Source: Ruminococcus sp.
GTDB taxonomy: Bacteria; Bacillota; Clostridia; Oscillospirales; Ruminococcaceae
NCBI RefSeq assembly: GCF_016287535.1
Contig: NZ_JAEFAJ010000009.1
Location: forward strand, 18,409 to 82,408
DNA length: 64,000 bases
Reading direction: 5' to 3'
Shown: piece after piece, positions 1 through 7,976 of the stretch
Layout of the letters: every line of letters begins with the position of its first letter
Numbering within the stretch: position 1 is the stretch's first letter
Program-made: the position numbers and the translations under genes
Notes under the pieces: model-generated
Databases searched by the model: none
What the model was told of the DNA's origin: nothing
What the model saw: the letters and a program-made list of their open reading frames with translations, nothing else

Positions 1-2
1 GC

Positions 3-1481
3 AGCGCGATCGAGCGGTGCAACAGAATGTATTCCATATGCGGTGACAACGATTACGTCAATGTGCTCGGAAAAAAGGTAATTCCGGACGATCAGACTGT
101 TTTTATAAAGACAAGGACAAGACTGACTGACCTTTACGGCGCTCATTCCATTATACCTCCGGGAACAAGGGAGGTTGACGCTCACTGGTGTGATTACCTC
201 TTTGATTTCAGCGCGAACAGATTCAACGATCAGACATCAGACGAGCAGCGTGAGCTGGCAAACTGCGCAAAGGCTGTAAGCATGAACGCGATGGAGATGC
301 CTCACGATGAGAGAGAGGACGTTTGCAGGACTCTTATGACGCTTGCCGAAAAATTCATAGGCGGTAATAATTCATCTGGCGGTCTTAACGGAGAAAAGGC
401 TGAGCTGGAAGAAAGCGTCGGATTTGTGACTAATCTTTGCGAGATAATCCGTCCGCTGACACTTCGCCTTACAAGCAAGATCAAAAATGATGTGATATAC
501 TCGCTTCTGGTAGTGCCTGCCGGAAACGGTGCGGATCCGAGCATGGGTTCGGCTCCTATGGATAAGAAGATAAAGTATATACTGTCCGATCCGGAAATAA
601 TGAAGCTATACTATCTTGGAGCCTCCGTAGCGCTGGAAAGCTTCGCGGAAAATGTGACGCAGGCAGGTTCGGCTTTGAGTCTGGGCGGCATTTCAGGCTT
701 CAGCTCGAAGATCGAAGAGCTTGTAAGCTCCTGCGATAACGCTGTAGATGCCGTCAGCTCGTCCTGCGAAAGCTCTGATAACGCGCTTTCAGGCTATATC
801 TCCGAATTCTTTTCAGTGAGAGACAGGTTCCTTAAACAGTCAGGCGGCAGCAACGGTGATATGGGTACGTCTTACAGTGAGTGGAAAAGCTATTTCACAT
901 ATCAGGACGCCGAGGGCAGGAAAGTCACAAGAGTAAGCGGCAATCAGAGATCGGTGCTTGGCAGTGACAATGATGATGTGATCCGCGGTTTCACGACAAA
1001 TGACACTATCCACGGCTACGGCGGAAATGATGTGCTTTACGGCGGCCCCGGCAACGACGCTGTCTACGGAGCAGGCGGGAATGACGTGATATACGGCGAA
1101 GAAGGTGACGACGACCTGTACGGCGGCAATGACTCTGATATTATATACGGCGGACCGGGCAATGATCTTATACGCGGCGGAGGCGGCAGTGACACTCTTT
1201 ACGGCGGACCGGGAGATGATATTTACCTCTTCAGCCCCGGCTGCGGAAGAGATGTTATAAGCGACAATGAGGGCTGCAATACCATTATGTTCAGCAAGGT
1301 GCAGCCTTCTCAGCTGAGGTCTTCGATAAACGGCAGCGGAGAGCTTGTAATAGAAATGCAGGGGACTTCCGACTGCATAAGGATACAGAATTATTCTTCC
1401 GGAAGATACAGATTCGTCTTCGACGATGATAGCTATATCCTTACGGGACAGGGAAGCGAGCTTGCTTTTACAAGACAGTAA
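3..1481 (+). CDS. RTX-type calcium-binding repeat protein, 5' end outside window
   Basis: The frame is open to the left edge and the first ATG (27) has no ribosome site, so I read this as the C-terminal 492 residues of a longer protein. The first ~300 residues are an alpha-helical region I cannot assign. About residues 310-405 hold roughly eight nonapeptide repeats of the GGxGNDxIYG type, which in the RTX family bind calcium in a parallel beta-roll. A ~70-residue tail resembling the haemolysin-type calcium-binding related domain follows. RTX proteins are usually exported by type I secretion in Gram-negative bacteria; no such exporter is visible here. The substrate and location are unknown. 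A perfect 28-nt palindrome follows as terminator. Confidence 0.8.
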   Translation, partial: SAIERCNRMYSICGDNDYVNVLGKKVIPDDQTVFIKTRTRLTDLYGAHSIIPPGTREVDAHWCDYLFDFSANRFNDQTSDEQRELANCAKAVSMNAMEMPHDEREDVCRTLMTLAEKFIGGNNSSGGLNGEKAELEESVGFVTNLCEIIRPLTLRLTSKIKNDVIYSLLVVPAGNGADPSMGSAPMDKKIKYILSDPEIMKLYYLGASVALESFAENVTQAGSALSLGGISGFSSKIEELVSSCDNAVDAVSSSCESSDNALSGYISEFFSVRDRFLKQSGGSNGDMGTSYSEWKSYFTYQDAEGRKVTRVSGNQRSVLGSDNDDVIRGFTTNDTIHGYGGNDVLYGGPGNDAVYGAGGNDVIYGEEGDDDLYGGNDSDIIYGGPGNDLIRGGGGSDTLYGGPGDDIYLFSPGCGRDVISDNEGCNTIMFSKVQPSQLRSSINGSGELVIEMQGTSDCIRIQNYSSGRYRFVFDDDSYILTGQGSELAFTRQ

Positions 1482-1485
1482 AATA

Positions 1486-1513
1486 ACGGCACAGCCGGTA
1501 CCGGCTGTGCCGT
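1486..1513. terminator. Bidirectional terminator, RTX gene and thiM
   Basis: A perfect 28-nt palindrome (arms ACGGCACAGCCGGT and its complement) lies between the convergent stop codons and is followed by a T-rich stretch on the plus strand. Confidence 0.8.
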
Positions 1514-1520
1514 TTGTGTT

Positions 1521-2333
1521 CTATAGTTTTTCTATTCTTGCAGCGGTATCCATCTTTTCGGTGCTGAGCCGGTATACCGAGTCTATCATACGGCTTCGGC
1601 AGCCGGCATTGCCCTCATAAGGCAGAAGATGTTCTGCTGCGGTCTCGCCGCATACGTCCATAGCGGCTACCGCTGCTGTGGCGGCTTTGAGCATATCCTC
1701 CGAAACAGCAGAGAAAGCTCCCATAAGTGCCGAGAGCATACAGCCGCAGCCTGTAATACTGCCCATTATAGGGTGTCCGTTTCTTATACAGTAAGCTGAG
1801 GAGCTGTCGGCAACGATATCTGTTTCGCCTGTAACAGCGATGACTGCGCCTGTTTGTGCGGAGAATTTCTCAGCAAGGGCAGCGCATGAGACTATTGAAC
1901 TGTCGCTGACGATATCGGCTGTATCAACGCCGTGGCTGTGGGAGGTCGTTCCCGCAATGCTCCTTATCTCTGAAAGATTTCCGCGTATGATACTGAGTTT
2001 AACTTCTTTCAGAAGCTTTTCGGCAAAGTCTGTGCGGAAGCGTGATGCGCCTGCGCCAACGGGATCAAATATCACCGGGAGTCCGATTTCATTTGCTTTT
2101 TTGCCTGATATCAGCATAGCTTCAAGTCTTTGCGGAGAAGGTGTGCCGAGATTTATCACAAGCGATTTGCAAATGGCGGTTATCTCTGCGCTTTCATCTG
2201 GGCAGTCAGCCATTATCGGTGAAGCTCCGCAGGCAAGAAGTATGTTTGCACAGTCATTGGCTGTGACGTAGTTGGTTATACAATGTACACGCGGCTTGCT
2301 GCGCCGCACTTCTTCAATGATATTGTCAAACAT
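1521..2333 (-). CDS. thiM: Hydroxyethylthiazole kinase
   Basis: This 270-residue protein phosphorylates 4-methyl-5-(2-hydroxyethyl)thiazole (EC 2.7.1.50), letting the cell salvage the thiazole half of thiamine. Family features are the N-terminal VHCITNYVTANDCANILLACG segment (shown in part), the GASPIMAD motif near residue 35, the DPVGAGASRFR segment near 95 and the GDxxxSGCGCMLSAL-like anion-hole region near 195 (here TGCGCMLSALMGAF). Length matches the family (about 265-270). It starts 2 nt after thiW stops, so the two are co-transcribed: the probable thiazole transporter first, the kinase second. The ribosome site is weak, suggesting translational coupling. Confidence 0.93.
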   Translation of the reverse strand: MFDNIIEEVRRSKPRVHCITNYVTANDCANILLACGASPIMADCPDESAEITAICKSLVINLGTPSPQRLEAMLISGKKANEIGLPVIFDPVGAGASRFRTDFAEKLLKEVKLSIIRGNLSEIRSIAGTTSHSHGVDTADIVSDSSIVSCAALAEKFSAQTGAVIAVTGETDIVADSSSAYCIRNGHPIMGSITGCGCMLSALMGAFSAVSEDMLKAATAAVAAMDVCGETAAEHLLPYEGNAGCRSRMIDSVYRLSTEKMDTAARIEKL

Positions 2334-2335
2334 GG

Positions 2336-2842
2336 TCAGTTATTTTCCGGCTTGAGGACTTTTGCCTTTTTGAGCCCTTCGATTATCACCGCTGACAGGA
2401 CCGCGCCTGCGGCAGTTGATATGAGAAATGGTATGACATAGGCGTAGAATGCCACGTCTGCGGCGCTTACGCCCATTAAAAGCACAGCTACAGGATATGC
2501 GCAGAGTCCGCCGAGTACGGCTGTGCCGAATACCTCTGCGATATATGTCAGCCACGTATTCTTCGTCCTGTGAAAAACTATGCCGCACAGGAGCGCTCCG
2601 AACATACTTCCCGGAAAAGCCATAAGGCTGCCGAGACCGAGAAGATTACGTATCAGACTTGTTGCAAAGGCAACTCCCACACCGTAAAACGGTCCGAGCA
2701 GAACTGCACAGATAATATTGACCATATGCTGTACAGGAGCGCATTTGCTGCCGAATACCGGAAATGAGAAAAAGCTGCCCACAACTCCCACGGCGCAAAG
2801 CAGACCTGCAAGCGCTAATTTTCGTGTACGGATGTTTTTCAT
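2336..2842 (-). CDS. thiW: ThiW-family thiazole uptake S component
   Basis: This 168-residue integral membrane protein has about five hydrophobic segments and the ThiW/ECF S-component signature (FPVFGSKCAPVQHMVNIIC near residue 27; GLGSLMAFPGSMFGA near 70). ThiW is thought to bind and import the thiamine precursor hydroxyethylthiazole together with a shared ECF energising module, which is not in this window. It is the first gene of a thiW-thiM operon with an AAGGAG ribosome site. A terminator-like hairpin lies in its leader, so attenuation is possible, but I could not recognise the conserved TPP riboswitch core there. Confidence 0.88.
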   Translation of the reverse strand: MKNIRTRKLALAGLLCAVGVVGSFFSFPVFGSKCAPVQHMVNIICAVLLGPFYGVGVAFATSLIRNLLGLGSLMAFPGSMFGALLCGIVFHRTKNTWLTYIAEVFGTAVLGGLCAYPVAVLLMGVSAADVAFYAYVIPFLISTAAGAVLSAVIIEGLKKAKVLKPENN

Positions 2843-2861
2843 AGTTTACACTCCTTCGGAA

Positions 2862-2892
2862 AATAAAAAGGGGCATTTCGGAGAATGTCCCT
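2862..2892 (-). terminator. Terminator-like hairpin in the thiW leader
   Basis: On the minus strand a GGGACATT / AATGCCCC stem is followed by TTTTTATTTT and then the thiW ribosome site. A TATAAT box (2907-2912) lies just upstream. It could be an attenuator or the last terminator of the upstream gene. No CTGAGA or other TPP riboswitch core is visible. Confidence 0.5.
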
Positions 2893-2991
2893 GCAAATTC
2901 AAAAGTATTATAATAAGAATAAGTGTTGGCATGATGATGATTTTGTGTCTGATATGTGATAAAAGTTCCCGTTCAGCCGTTAGCCCATAGT

Positions 2992-3019
2992 AAAAAGCCC
3001 CGGAGCAATGCTTCGGGGC
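2992..3019 (-). terminator. Terminator of the 3034-3498 gene
   Basis: GCCCCG-AAGCA stem pairing with TGCT-CGGGGC, followed by TTTTT on the minus strand. Confidence 0.85.
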
Positions 3020-3033
3020 AAAACTTATTTATA

Positions 3034-3498
3034 TCAGTTCTTTCTGAAAAGCTCTCTGAGCACGAGTCCTCCGCCGGCAGCCACAAGTCCGAACATTACT
3101 ATGAATACATATGCGTTGGTCGTGCGCCAATGGAGATGAGTGGTCATCATTACGCTGAGGAGTACGATCACTATTCCGATAGAGAGCACTACCCAGCCGA
3201 ATATCTTTCTGTCCATAAGGAAGAGCATTGCGATACCTATAACGATAGGAAGCATTATCAGTCCGTTTGGAAGGCCAAAGCCGCCTATCCTGAAGAAGTA
3301 ACCGCCGTAGCCCCATGAACTTGTGACCTCGATATTCTGGAATATCATGAATAAGCCGCCGCCCAGCATGAGCAGCCCCACAAAGAATTTCAGCAGACGA
3401 TTTCCTTCATCTTTTGAAGAAGCACGAGCGCCGTCCCTTGTTTCAAGGAGATCCTTGTACATTTTATCGAGCTCTTTGTCTTTTGTTGTTTTTGGCAT
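3034..3498 (-). CDS. Small integral membrane protein of unknown function
   Basis: This 154-residue protein has a charged cytoplasmic N-terminus of ~35 residues (many Lys, Asp and Arg) and then four predicted membrane segments rich in Gly, Leu, Ile and Val, ending in a short basic tail (LRELFRKN). I do not recognise a family. It is a single-gene unit: a textbook sigma-A promoter (TTGACA, 17 nt, TATAAT) precedes it, a GGGGGG-type ribosome site lies before the ATG, and a strong terminator follows. The good expression signals argue it is real. Confidence 0.8.
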   Translation of the reverse strand: MPKTTKDKELDKMYKDLLETRDGARASSKDEGNRLLKFFVGLLMLGGGLFMIFQNIEVTSSWGYGGYFFRIGGFGLPNGLIMLPIVIGIAMLFLMDRKIFGWVVLSIGIVIVLLSVMMTTHLHWRTTNAYVFIVMFGLVAAGGGLVLRELFRKN

Positions 3499-3531
3499 AA
3501 TACCGCCCCCCTATATCAAATTTACAAGGAT

Positions 3532-3560
3532 ATTATACATTAAAAGTAATATATTGTCAA
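3532..3560 (-). promoter_or_regulatory. Sigma-A promoter for the 3034-3498 gene
   Basis: TTGACA (3555-3560) and TATAAT (3532-3537) on the minus strand are separated by exactly 17 nt. Confidence 0.85.
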
Positions 3561-3644
3561 GTATACCACCGAAAAAATCATCATTTTTTCACCTTGCCAC
3601 TGCGGTCAGAGCAGTGAAATCTGCATGAAATTTACGGACAGCTA

Positions 3645-3673
3645 TTGACATACGAACTCAAATAAAGTATAAT
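3645..3673 (+). promoter_or_regulatory. Sigma-A promoter for the metal ABC transporter
   Basis: TTGACA (3645-3650), 17-nt spacer, TATAAT (3668-3673). The palindrome at 3677-3703 covers the expected start site. Confidence 0.85.
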
Positions 3674-3676
3674 ATG

Positions 3677-3703
3677 ATTTGAAATTGATTATCAAATTCA
3701 AAT
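3677..3703 (+). promoter_or_regulatory. Fur/Zur-like operator palindrome
   Basis: This is a 27-nt near-perfect palindrome (24 of 27 positions symmetrical) with core TTGATTATCAA flanked by ATTTGAA and TTCAAAT. It begins 3 nt after the -10 box, so a bound repressor would block transcription start. Position, AT-rich symmetry and the metal transporter downstream fit a Fur-family (Zur-like) site. The regulator identity is inference. Confidence 0.6.
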
Positions 3704-3750
3704 GCCGATAATACTTCAGGCACAGTCCGCCGATAATTTATATCTGATGC

Positions 3751-3775
3751 AGCAGCTGCGTTAATTGCAGCTGCT
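3751..3775 (+). other. Leader hairpin upstream of the metal transporter
   Basis: AGCAGCTGC and GCAGCTGCT form a perfect 9-bp stem with a 7-nt loop in the ~160-nt leader. There is no U-tract, so it is not an obvious terminator; its role is unknown. Apart from this and the two promoters and operator, the 3499-3845 gap holds nothing I recognise. Confidence 0.5.
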
Positions 3776-3845
3776 TCTCTTACGGTCTGTGCAAGCTGAA
3801 CAGTATACTATTATATATGATCCTGTAAAGAAGGTGCTTGACTGA

Positions 3846-4568
3846 ATGGGCGCATTACTGAAATGCGAAAACGTGGCTCTAGGCTATGAGGGCGACGTTA
3901 TCACAAAAGATCTTGATTTTACCGTGAGCAGCGGTGATTATCTTTGTATAGTCGGCGAGAACGGCTCCGGAAAGAGTACGCTTATCAAGGCTCTTCTGGG
4001 ACTGAAGCCGCCCCTCAGCGGAAAAATTGAGCTCTGCGGCGAAGTCGGAAAGAACGAGATAGGCTATCTCCCTCAGCAGACTCTTGTACAGCGTGATTTT
4101 CCTGCCTCGGTGCGTGAGATAGTGCTGTCAGGCTGCATGAACCGCTGCGGTCTCCGTCCTTTTTATAATAAGGAAGAGAAGAAGCTCGCTCATGACATGA
4201 TGAGGAGACTTGATATCGAGCCCCTGACAAAGCGCTGCTACCGCGAGCTGTCAGGCGGACAGCAGCAGCGTGTTCTCCTCGCGAGAGCGCTTTGCGCGGC
4301 GAGGAAAATGATACTTCTTGACGAGCCTGTAACTGGTCTTGACCCCAAGGCTACAAACGAGATGTACGAGCTTATAGACAGTCTCAACAAAAAGGACAAG
4401 ATCACCGTCATTATGGTATCCCACGACATGAACGCAGCCGTAAGATACGCCTCGCATATACTCCACATCGGCAGAAAGCAGATGTTTTTCGGTACTAAGG
4501 AGGACTACATGACCAGCAAGATAGGTCAGGCCTTCCTTTCAGTAATGGGAGGTGAGGAAAATGAGTGA
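3846..4568 (+). CDS. znuC: Metal (Zn/Mn-type) ABC transporter, ATP-binding protein
   Basis: This 240-residue ATPase powers import of a divalent metal ion, by family most likely zinc or manganese. Visible motifs are Walker A GENGSGKST (about residue 38), the Q-loop in GYLPQQ, the signature ELSGGQQQRVLLARAL (about 136), Walker B MILLDEP with VTGLDPKAT, and the switch histidine in MVSHDM. It is the first gene of the operon and overlaps the permease gene by 8 nt. No metal-binding lipoprotein (ZnuA type) accompanies it, so the substrate-binding subunit must be elsewhere. A Fur/Zur-like palindrome at the promoter points to zinc or another metal as the signal. The symbol is by family, not proof of substrate. 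Confidence 0.85.
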   Translation: MGALLKCENVALGYEGDVITKDLDFTVSSGDYLCIVGENGSGKSTLIKALLGLKPPLSGKIELCGEVGKNEIGYLPQQTLVQRDFPASVREIVLSGCMNRCGLRPFYNKEEKKLAHDMMRRLDIEPLTKRCYRELSGGQQQRVLLARALCAARKMILLDEPVTGLDPKATNEMYELIDSLNKKDKITVIMVSHDMNAAVRYASHILHIGRKQMFFGTKEDYMTSKIGQAFLSVMGGEENE

Positions 4569-5430
4569 GATGTTTGACAAGCTTCACAGTTACTTTCAGC
4601 TGCCGGCAGTAAGATACGCCCTTATAGTAGGACTTCTTATAGCTCTCTGCTCGTCTCTCCTCGGAGTTACCCTTGTAATGAAGCGCTTTTCCTTCATCGG
4701 TGACGGACTTTCACACGTTGCCTTCGGAGCGATGGCAGTCGCCACCATAACCGGCGTCACAAACAATATGCTCATAATCATGCCAGTCACTATCATTTCC
4801 GCGGTACTGCTCCTCAGGACAGGAAACAATACAAAGATAAAGGGCGACGCGGCAGTTGCAATGATATCCGTGGGAGCTCTGGCGCTTGGCTATATGATGA
4901 TGAATATAGCCGCTCAGAAAGGCAGCGGCAGGACCTCCAGCAACGTCACAGCCGACGTGTGCAGCACCCTTTTCGGCTCCACCGCGATACTTACTTTAAA
5001 GCCTGCCGATGTATGGATATGCATAGCGATGTCAATAATAGTAGTATCGGTATTCCTTGTATTCTACAACAAGATATTCGCAGTCACCTTTGACGAGAGC
5101 TTTGCAAAGGCAACAGGAGTACGTTCAGATGCGTACAATCTGCTCATAGCGGTAGTCATCGCAGTAATAATAGTGATAGCAATGAACTTCGTAGGCTCTC
5201 TGCTCATATCGGCACTGATAATATTCCCGGCTCTTTCGGCGATGAGGGTGTTCAAGAGCTTCCGCAGCGTAATAATATGCTCTGTGGTAATATCCCTTTT
5301 ATGTGCCTTTTTCGGCATAATAATCTCCATACTTGCGGGAACTCCCGTGGGTTCTACAATAGTTTCCGCGGATATCACGGTATTCTTTATTTTCTGCATT
5401 ATATCCTTTGTACTGAAGCGCGGGAAATAA
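4561..5430 (+). CDS. znuB: Metal ABC transporter permease (ZnuB/MntB family)
   Basis: This 289-residue membrane protein has eight or so hydrophobic segments. The ABC-3 family is recognisable from the VGLLIALCSSLLGVTLV segment near residue 20, the GDGLSHVAFGAMA motif near 45 and the FVGSLLISALIIFPALSAM region near 200. It forms the channel of the importer powered by the upstream ATPase. I chose ATG 4561 over GTG 4552 because GGGAGG sits 7-8 nt before 4561. The gene overlaps znuC by 8 nt and is followed by a strong terminator, so the unit is two genes only. Confidence 0.87.
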   Translation: MSEMFDKLHSYFQLPAVRYALIVGLLIALCSSLLGVTLVMKRFSFIGDGLSHVAFGAMAVATITGVTNNMLIIMPVTIISAVLLLRTGNNTKIKGDAAVAMISVGALALGYMMMNIAAQKGSGRTSSNVTADVCSTLFGSTAILTLKPADVWICIAMSIIVVSVFLVFYNKIFAVTFDESFAKATGVRSDAYNLLIAVVIAVIIVIAMNFVGSLLISALIIFPALSAMRVFKSFRSVIICSVVISLLCAFFGIIISILAGTPVGSTIVSADITVFFIFCIISFVLKRGK

Positions 5431-5450
5431 ATGAAATTGTAAAAAACGTC

Positions 5451-5490
5451 AAAACACTTTCACTTTTTAAAGTGAAAGTGTTTTCTTTAT
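5451..5490 (+). terminator. Terminator of the metal transporter operon
   Basis: A 16-bp AT-rich stem (AAAACACTTTCACTTT and its complement) is followed by a short T-rich tail. Confidence 0.8.
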
Positions 5491-5508
5491 CATAAATAGT
5501 CCTTTGTC

Positions 5509-5538
5509 TTGACAAAGCAGACATTTTTGTGATATCAT
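5509..5538 (+). promoter_or_regulatory. Promoter of the XRE-cupin / acyl-CoA synthetase unit
   Basis: TTGACA (5509-5514), 18-nt spacer, TATCAT (5533-5538). Confidence 0.7.
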
Positions 5539-5541
5539 TAT

Positions 5542-5555
5542 TAATGTATACATTA
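5542..5555 (+). promoter_or_regulatory. Palindromic operator candidate TAATGTATACATTA
   Basis: A perfect 14-nt palindrome lies at the expected transcription start, between the -10 box and the ribosome site of the HTH regulator. Autoregulation by that protein is the simplest reading, but this is inference. Confidence 0.5.
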
Positions 5556-5577
5556 TTTTCAAAAAGGAGGTTGCGCT

Positions 5578-6123
5578 ATGGAAGCCATTAACGAGATCGC
5601 AGCACGTATCCGCGAGCTGCGCGAGGTGTGCGACTACACACAGGAAAAGCTTGCACAGGAGCTCGGACTATCCGCAGAACAGTATGCAGGCTATGAAGAG
5701 AACGGTGATTTTCCCATAAGCGTCATCTATGAGATCGCAAACAAATTCGGAGTCGATTTTAACGAGCTGGTCACAGGAGAACCCAGCCGTATTGATACAT
5801 TTCAGGTCGTCCGCCGCGGCAAGGGCAGAAGCATAAGCCGTTTCCCCGGATACCGTTTCAAGGATCTTGCCTTCCGCTATGCGGATAAGGTCATGCAGCC
5901 CCTTTTGGTCACACTTGAGCCCTCTGACGAGCCGGCAAAGCTTGTAAGCCATTCCGGTCAGGAGTTCAACCTCGTCCTGAAAGGTACAATAGCCGTAGTA
6001 TTTGAGGATCAGGAGATAATCCTCAACGAAGGCGATTCTATATACTTCAACCCGACATACCTCCACGGACAGCGCTGCGTTGGTGATTCCAAGGCAAGGT
6101 TCCTCACAATGATCGCTGAATAA
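5578..6123 (+). CDS. XRE-family regulator with cupin sensor domain
   Basis: This 181-residue protein has an N-terminal helix-turn-helix of the XRE/Cro type (residues ~8-62, with YTQEKLAQELGLSAEQYAGYE) and a C-terminal cupin barrel (about 105-180; SGQEFNLVLKGTIAVVF and NPTYLHGQRCVG). Cupin-linked HTH proteins often sense a small metabolite. The gene lies 39 nt before an acyl-CoA synthetase and shares its promoter, so it probably tunes that enzyme. A 14-nt palindrome at the promoter could be its operator. The ribosome site AAAAAGGAGG is strong. The effector is unknown. Confidence 0.88.
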   Translation: MEAINEIAARIRELREVCDYTQEKLAQELGLSAEQYAGYEENGDFPISVIYEIANKFGVDFNELVTGEPSRIDTFQVVRRGKGRSISRFPGYRFKDLAFRYADKVMQPLLVTLEPSDEPAKLVSHSGQEFNLVLKGTIAVVFEDQEIILNEGDSIYFNPTYLHGQRCVGDSKARFLTMIAE

Positions 6124-6162
6124 TATGCCTGTTAAGGCTAAAACAAAGGAGTTCTTAATATC

Positions 6163-7839
6163 ATGCTTTTAGACCGATACCTTCCCCGTATAGATTTTGA
6201 TTCATACGAGGATTTCAAGGAAAATTACCGTGTTAATGTTCCTGATGATTTCAATTTCGGCTGGGATATAGTTGATGAATGGGCTAAACAGGAGCCCGAT
6301 AAAAAAGCGCTTGTATGGCTCAGTCACGACAAACAGGAAAAGACATTCACTTTTACGGATATATCCAGGCTCTCAAACCAGACCTGCCACTACTTCCGCA
6401 GTCTTGGTCTCAAAAAGGGCGACGTTGTGCTTCTTATACTCCGCCGCCGCTGGGAATACTGGGTAATAGCCACCGCTCTCCATAAGCTGGGCGTTATACT
6501 TATCCCCGGAAACCTTCTTTTCACGACCCACGACATCGCTTACCGCGGCAATATGGCTGAGATATCCGCCATCATCGCCTGCGACGACGAATACATAAGA
6601 GGACAGATAGACGCAGCCGCTCCGGAGATAAAGACTCTCCGCAAGAAGATAGCTGTAGCAGAGCCCCGTGAGGGCTGGGACTTCTTCGAGGACGAGATAG
6701 CAAAGTATCCCGATACCTTTGAGCGTCCCACCGGTGAAGAGGCTACAAAGGTCAATGATACCATGCTCATATACTTCACCTCAGGCTCTACAGGTATGCC
6801 AAAGATGGTATGTCATAACTTCGCACACCCGCTTGGTCATATCGTTACCGCCAAATACTGGCATCAGGTACAGGAAAACAAGCTCCATATGTCCATATCC
6901 GACTCAGGCTGGGCTAAGTTCGGCTGGGGCAAGATATACGGACAGTGGATATGCGGCGCTATACAGTTCGCATACGACTTCACGGGCAGATTCAACGCAA
7001 AGGATATCCTTGAGGTAATCAGCCATTACAAGCTGACCACCTTCTGCGCTCCGCCTACTATGTACAGATTCATGCTTCAGGAGGATATGACAAAGTACGA
7101 TCTCTCCTCCATACAGAACTTCTGCAACGCCGGCGAGCCCCTCAACCCTGAGGTATTCAACCGTATCTACGAGCTCACGGGCAAGAAGATGCGCGAGGGC
7201 TTCGGACAGACAGAGGGTACCGTACTTATCGCTAATTTCCCGTGGATAGACCCGAAGCCGGGCTCTACAGGAAAGCCTTCTCCGCTTTATAATATCCACC
7301 TTCTCCGCGCTGACGGAACAGAGGCTGACGACGGCGAAGAGGGAAGCATAATGGTATGCGGTATTGATAAGGAGCGTCCCACAGGTCTGTTCTGCAAATA
7401 CTACAAGAACCCTGAGCTGACAGAGGCTGTTCTCGGCGGCAAGAACTACGACACCGGCGACGTTGCATGGCGTGATTCAAAGGGCTATTACTGGTTCGTA
7501 GGCAGAAACGACGACGTTATCAAATGTTCCGGCTACCGTATAGGACCATTCGAGGTAGAGAGCGCTCTGCTCACTCACCCTGCTGTAGTCGAGTCCGCTA
7601 TAACAGGAGCTCCCGACCCAATAAGAGGTCAGGTCGTAAAGGCTACAGTCGTACTCGCAGAGGGCTATACTCCCTCGCCTGAGCTCACAAAGGAGCTGCA
7701 GGATCACGTAAAGCGTGAAACAGCGCCTTACAAGTACCCCCGCGTTATTGAATATGTAAAGGAGCTTCCCAAAACTCTCGGCGGCAAGATCAAGCGTGCC
7801 CAGATACGTCATCAGGACGAGGAAAACTCCGCAAAGTGA
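6163..7839 (+). CDS. AMP-forming acyl-CoA synthetase (acetyl-CoA synthetase-like)
   Basis: This 558-residue member of the ANL superfamily activates a carboxylic acid with ATP and transfers it to CoA. Motifs: the ATP-binding loop YFTSGSTGMPKM (about residue 205), GFGQTEG (about 345), YDTGDVAWRD (about 430), the hinge region GRNDDVIKCSGYRIGPFEVE (about 447) and the catalytic lysine in KTLGGKIKR near the C-terminus, a site often silenced by acetylation in this family. Similarity is to the acetyl/medium-chain group; the true acid cannot be told from sequence. It forms an operon with the XRE-cupin regulator and ends at a clear terminator. Confidence 0.9.
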   Translation: MLLDRYLPRIDFDSYEDFKENYRVNVPDDFNFGWDIVDEWAKQEPDKKALVWLSHDKQEKTFTFTDISRLSNQTCHYFRSLGLKKGDVVLLILRRRWEYWVIATALHKLGVILIPGNLLFTTHDIAYRGNMAEISAIIACDDEYIRGQIDAAAPEIKTLRKKIAVAEPREGWDFFEDEIAKYPDTFERPTGEEATKVNDTMLIYFTSGSTGMPKMVCHNFAHPLGHIVTAKYWHQVQENKLHMSISDSGWAKFGWGKIYGQWICGAIQFAYDFTGRFNAKDILEVISHYKLTTFCAPPTMYRFMLQEDMTKYDLSSIQNFCNAGEPLNPEVFNRIYELTGKKMREGFGQTEGTVLIANFPWIDPKPGSTGKPSPLYNIHLLRADGTEADDGEEGSIMVCGIDKERPTGLFCKYYKNPELTEAVLGGKNYDTGDVAWRDSKGYYWFVGRNDDVIKCSGYRIGPFEVESALLTHPAVVESAITGAPDPIRGQVVKATVVLAEGYTPSPELTKELQDHVKRETAPYKYPRVIEYVKELPKTLGGKIKRAQIRHQDEENSAK

Positions 7840-7847
7840 CACAATTT

Positions 7848-7877
7848 AAAGTCCGATCAGAATGGTCGGACTTTTTT
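7848..7877 (+). terminator. Terminator of the acyl-CoA synthetase unit
   Basis: AAGTCCGA and TCGGACTT stem with a 9-nt loop, followed by TTTTT. Confidence 0.88.
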
Positions 7878-7918
7878 GTAAACTAAAAAATTAATTTTTT
7901 ATAAAACTTTTTTGCATT

Positions 7919-7948
7919 ACCCCGTTTTGCATTCGGGGGGCTGCGTAT
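7919..7948 (+). promoter_or_regulatory. Candidate SigI-type promoter of sigI-rsgI
   Basis: ATTACCCCG (ACCCCG at 7919-7924) and CGTAT (7944-7948) are separated by 19 nt, just upstream of sigI. No TTGACA/TATAAT pair is better placed. SigI-dependent promoters of Bacillus and Clostridium have an ACCCCC-like -35 and CGAA-like -10, and sigI operons are usually autoregulated. The same elements occur at 10133-10161. Confidence 0.55.
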
Positions 7949-7976
7949 ACTATTATTAATATTGGGGGTGGCAAAT

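Noticed and set aside
302..544. Minus-strand ORFs inside strong plus-strand genes (here and throughout)
   Set aside because: They are antisense shadows of well-supported genes, without ribosome sites or conserved motifs.
27..1481. ATG 27 as the true start of the RTX gene
   Set aside because: The frame stays open to the left edge and there is no ribosome site, so the gene most likely begins outside the window.
2843..2990. TPP riboswitch before thiW
   Set aside because: The context suggests one, but no CTGAGA or other conserved TPP core is present; only a terminator-like hairpin is seen.
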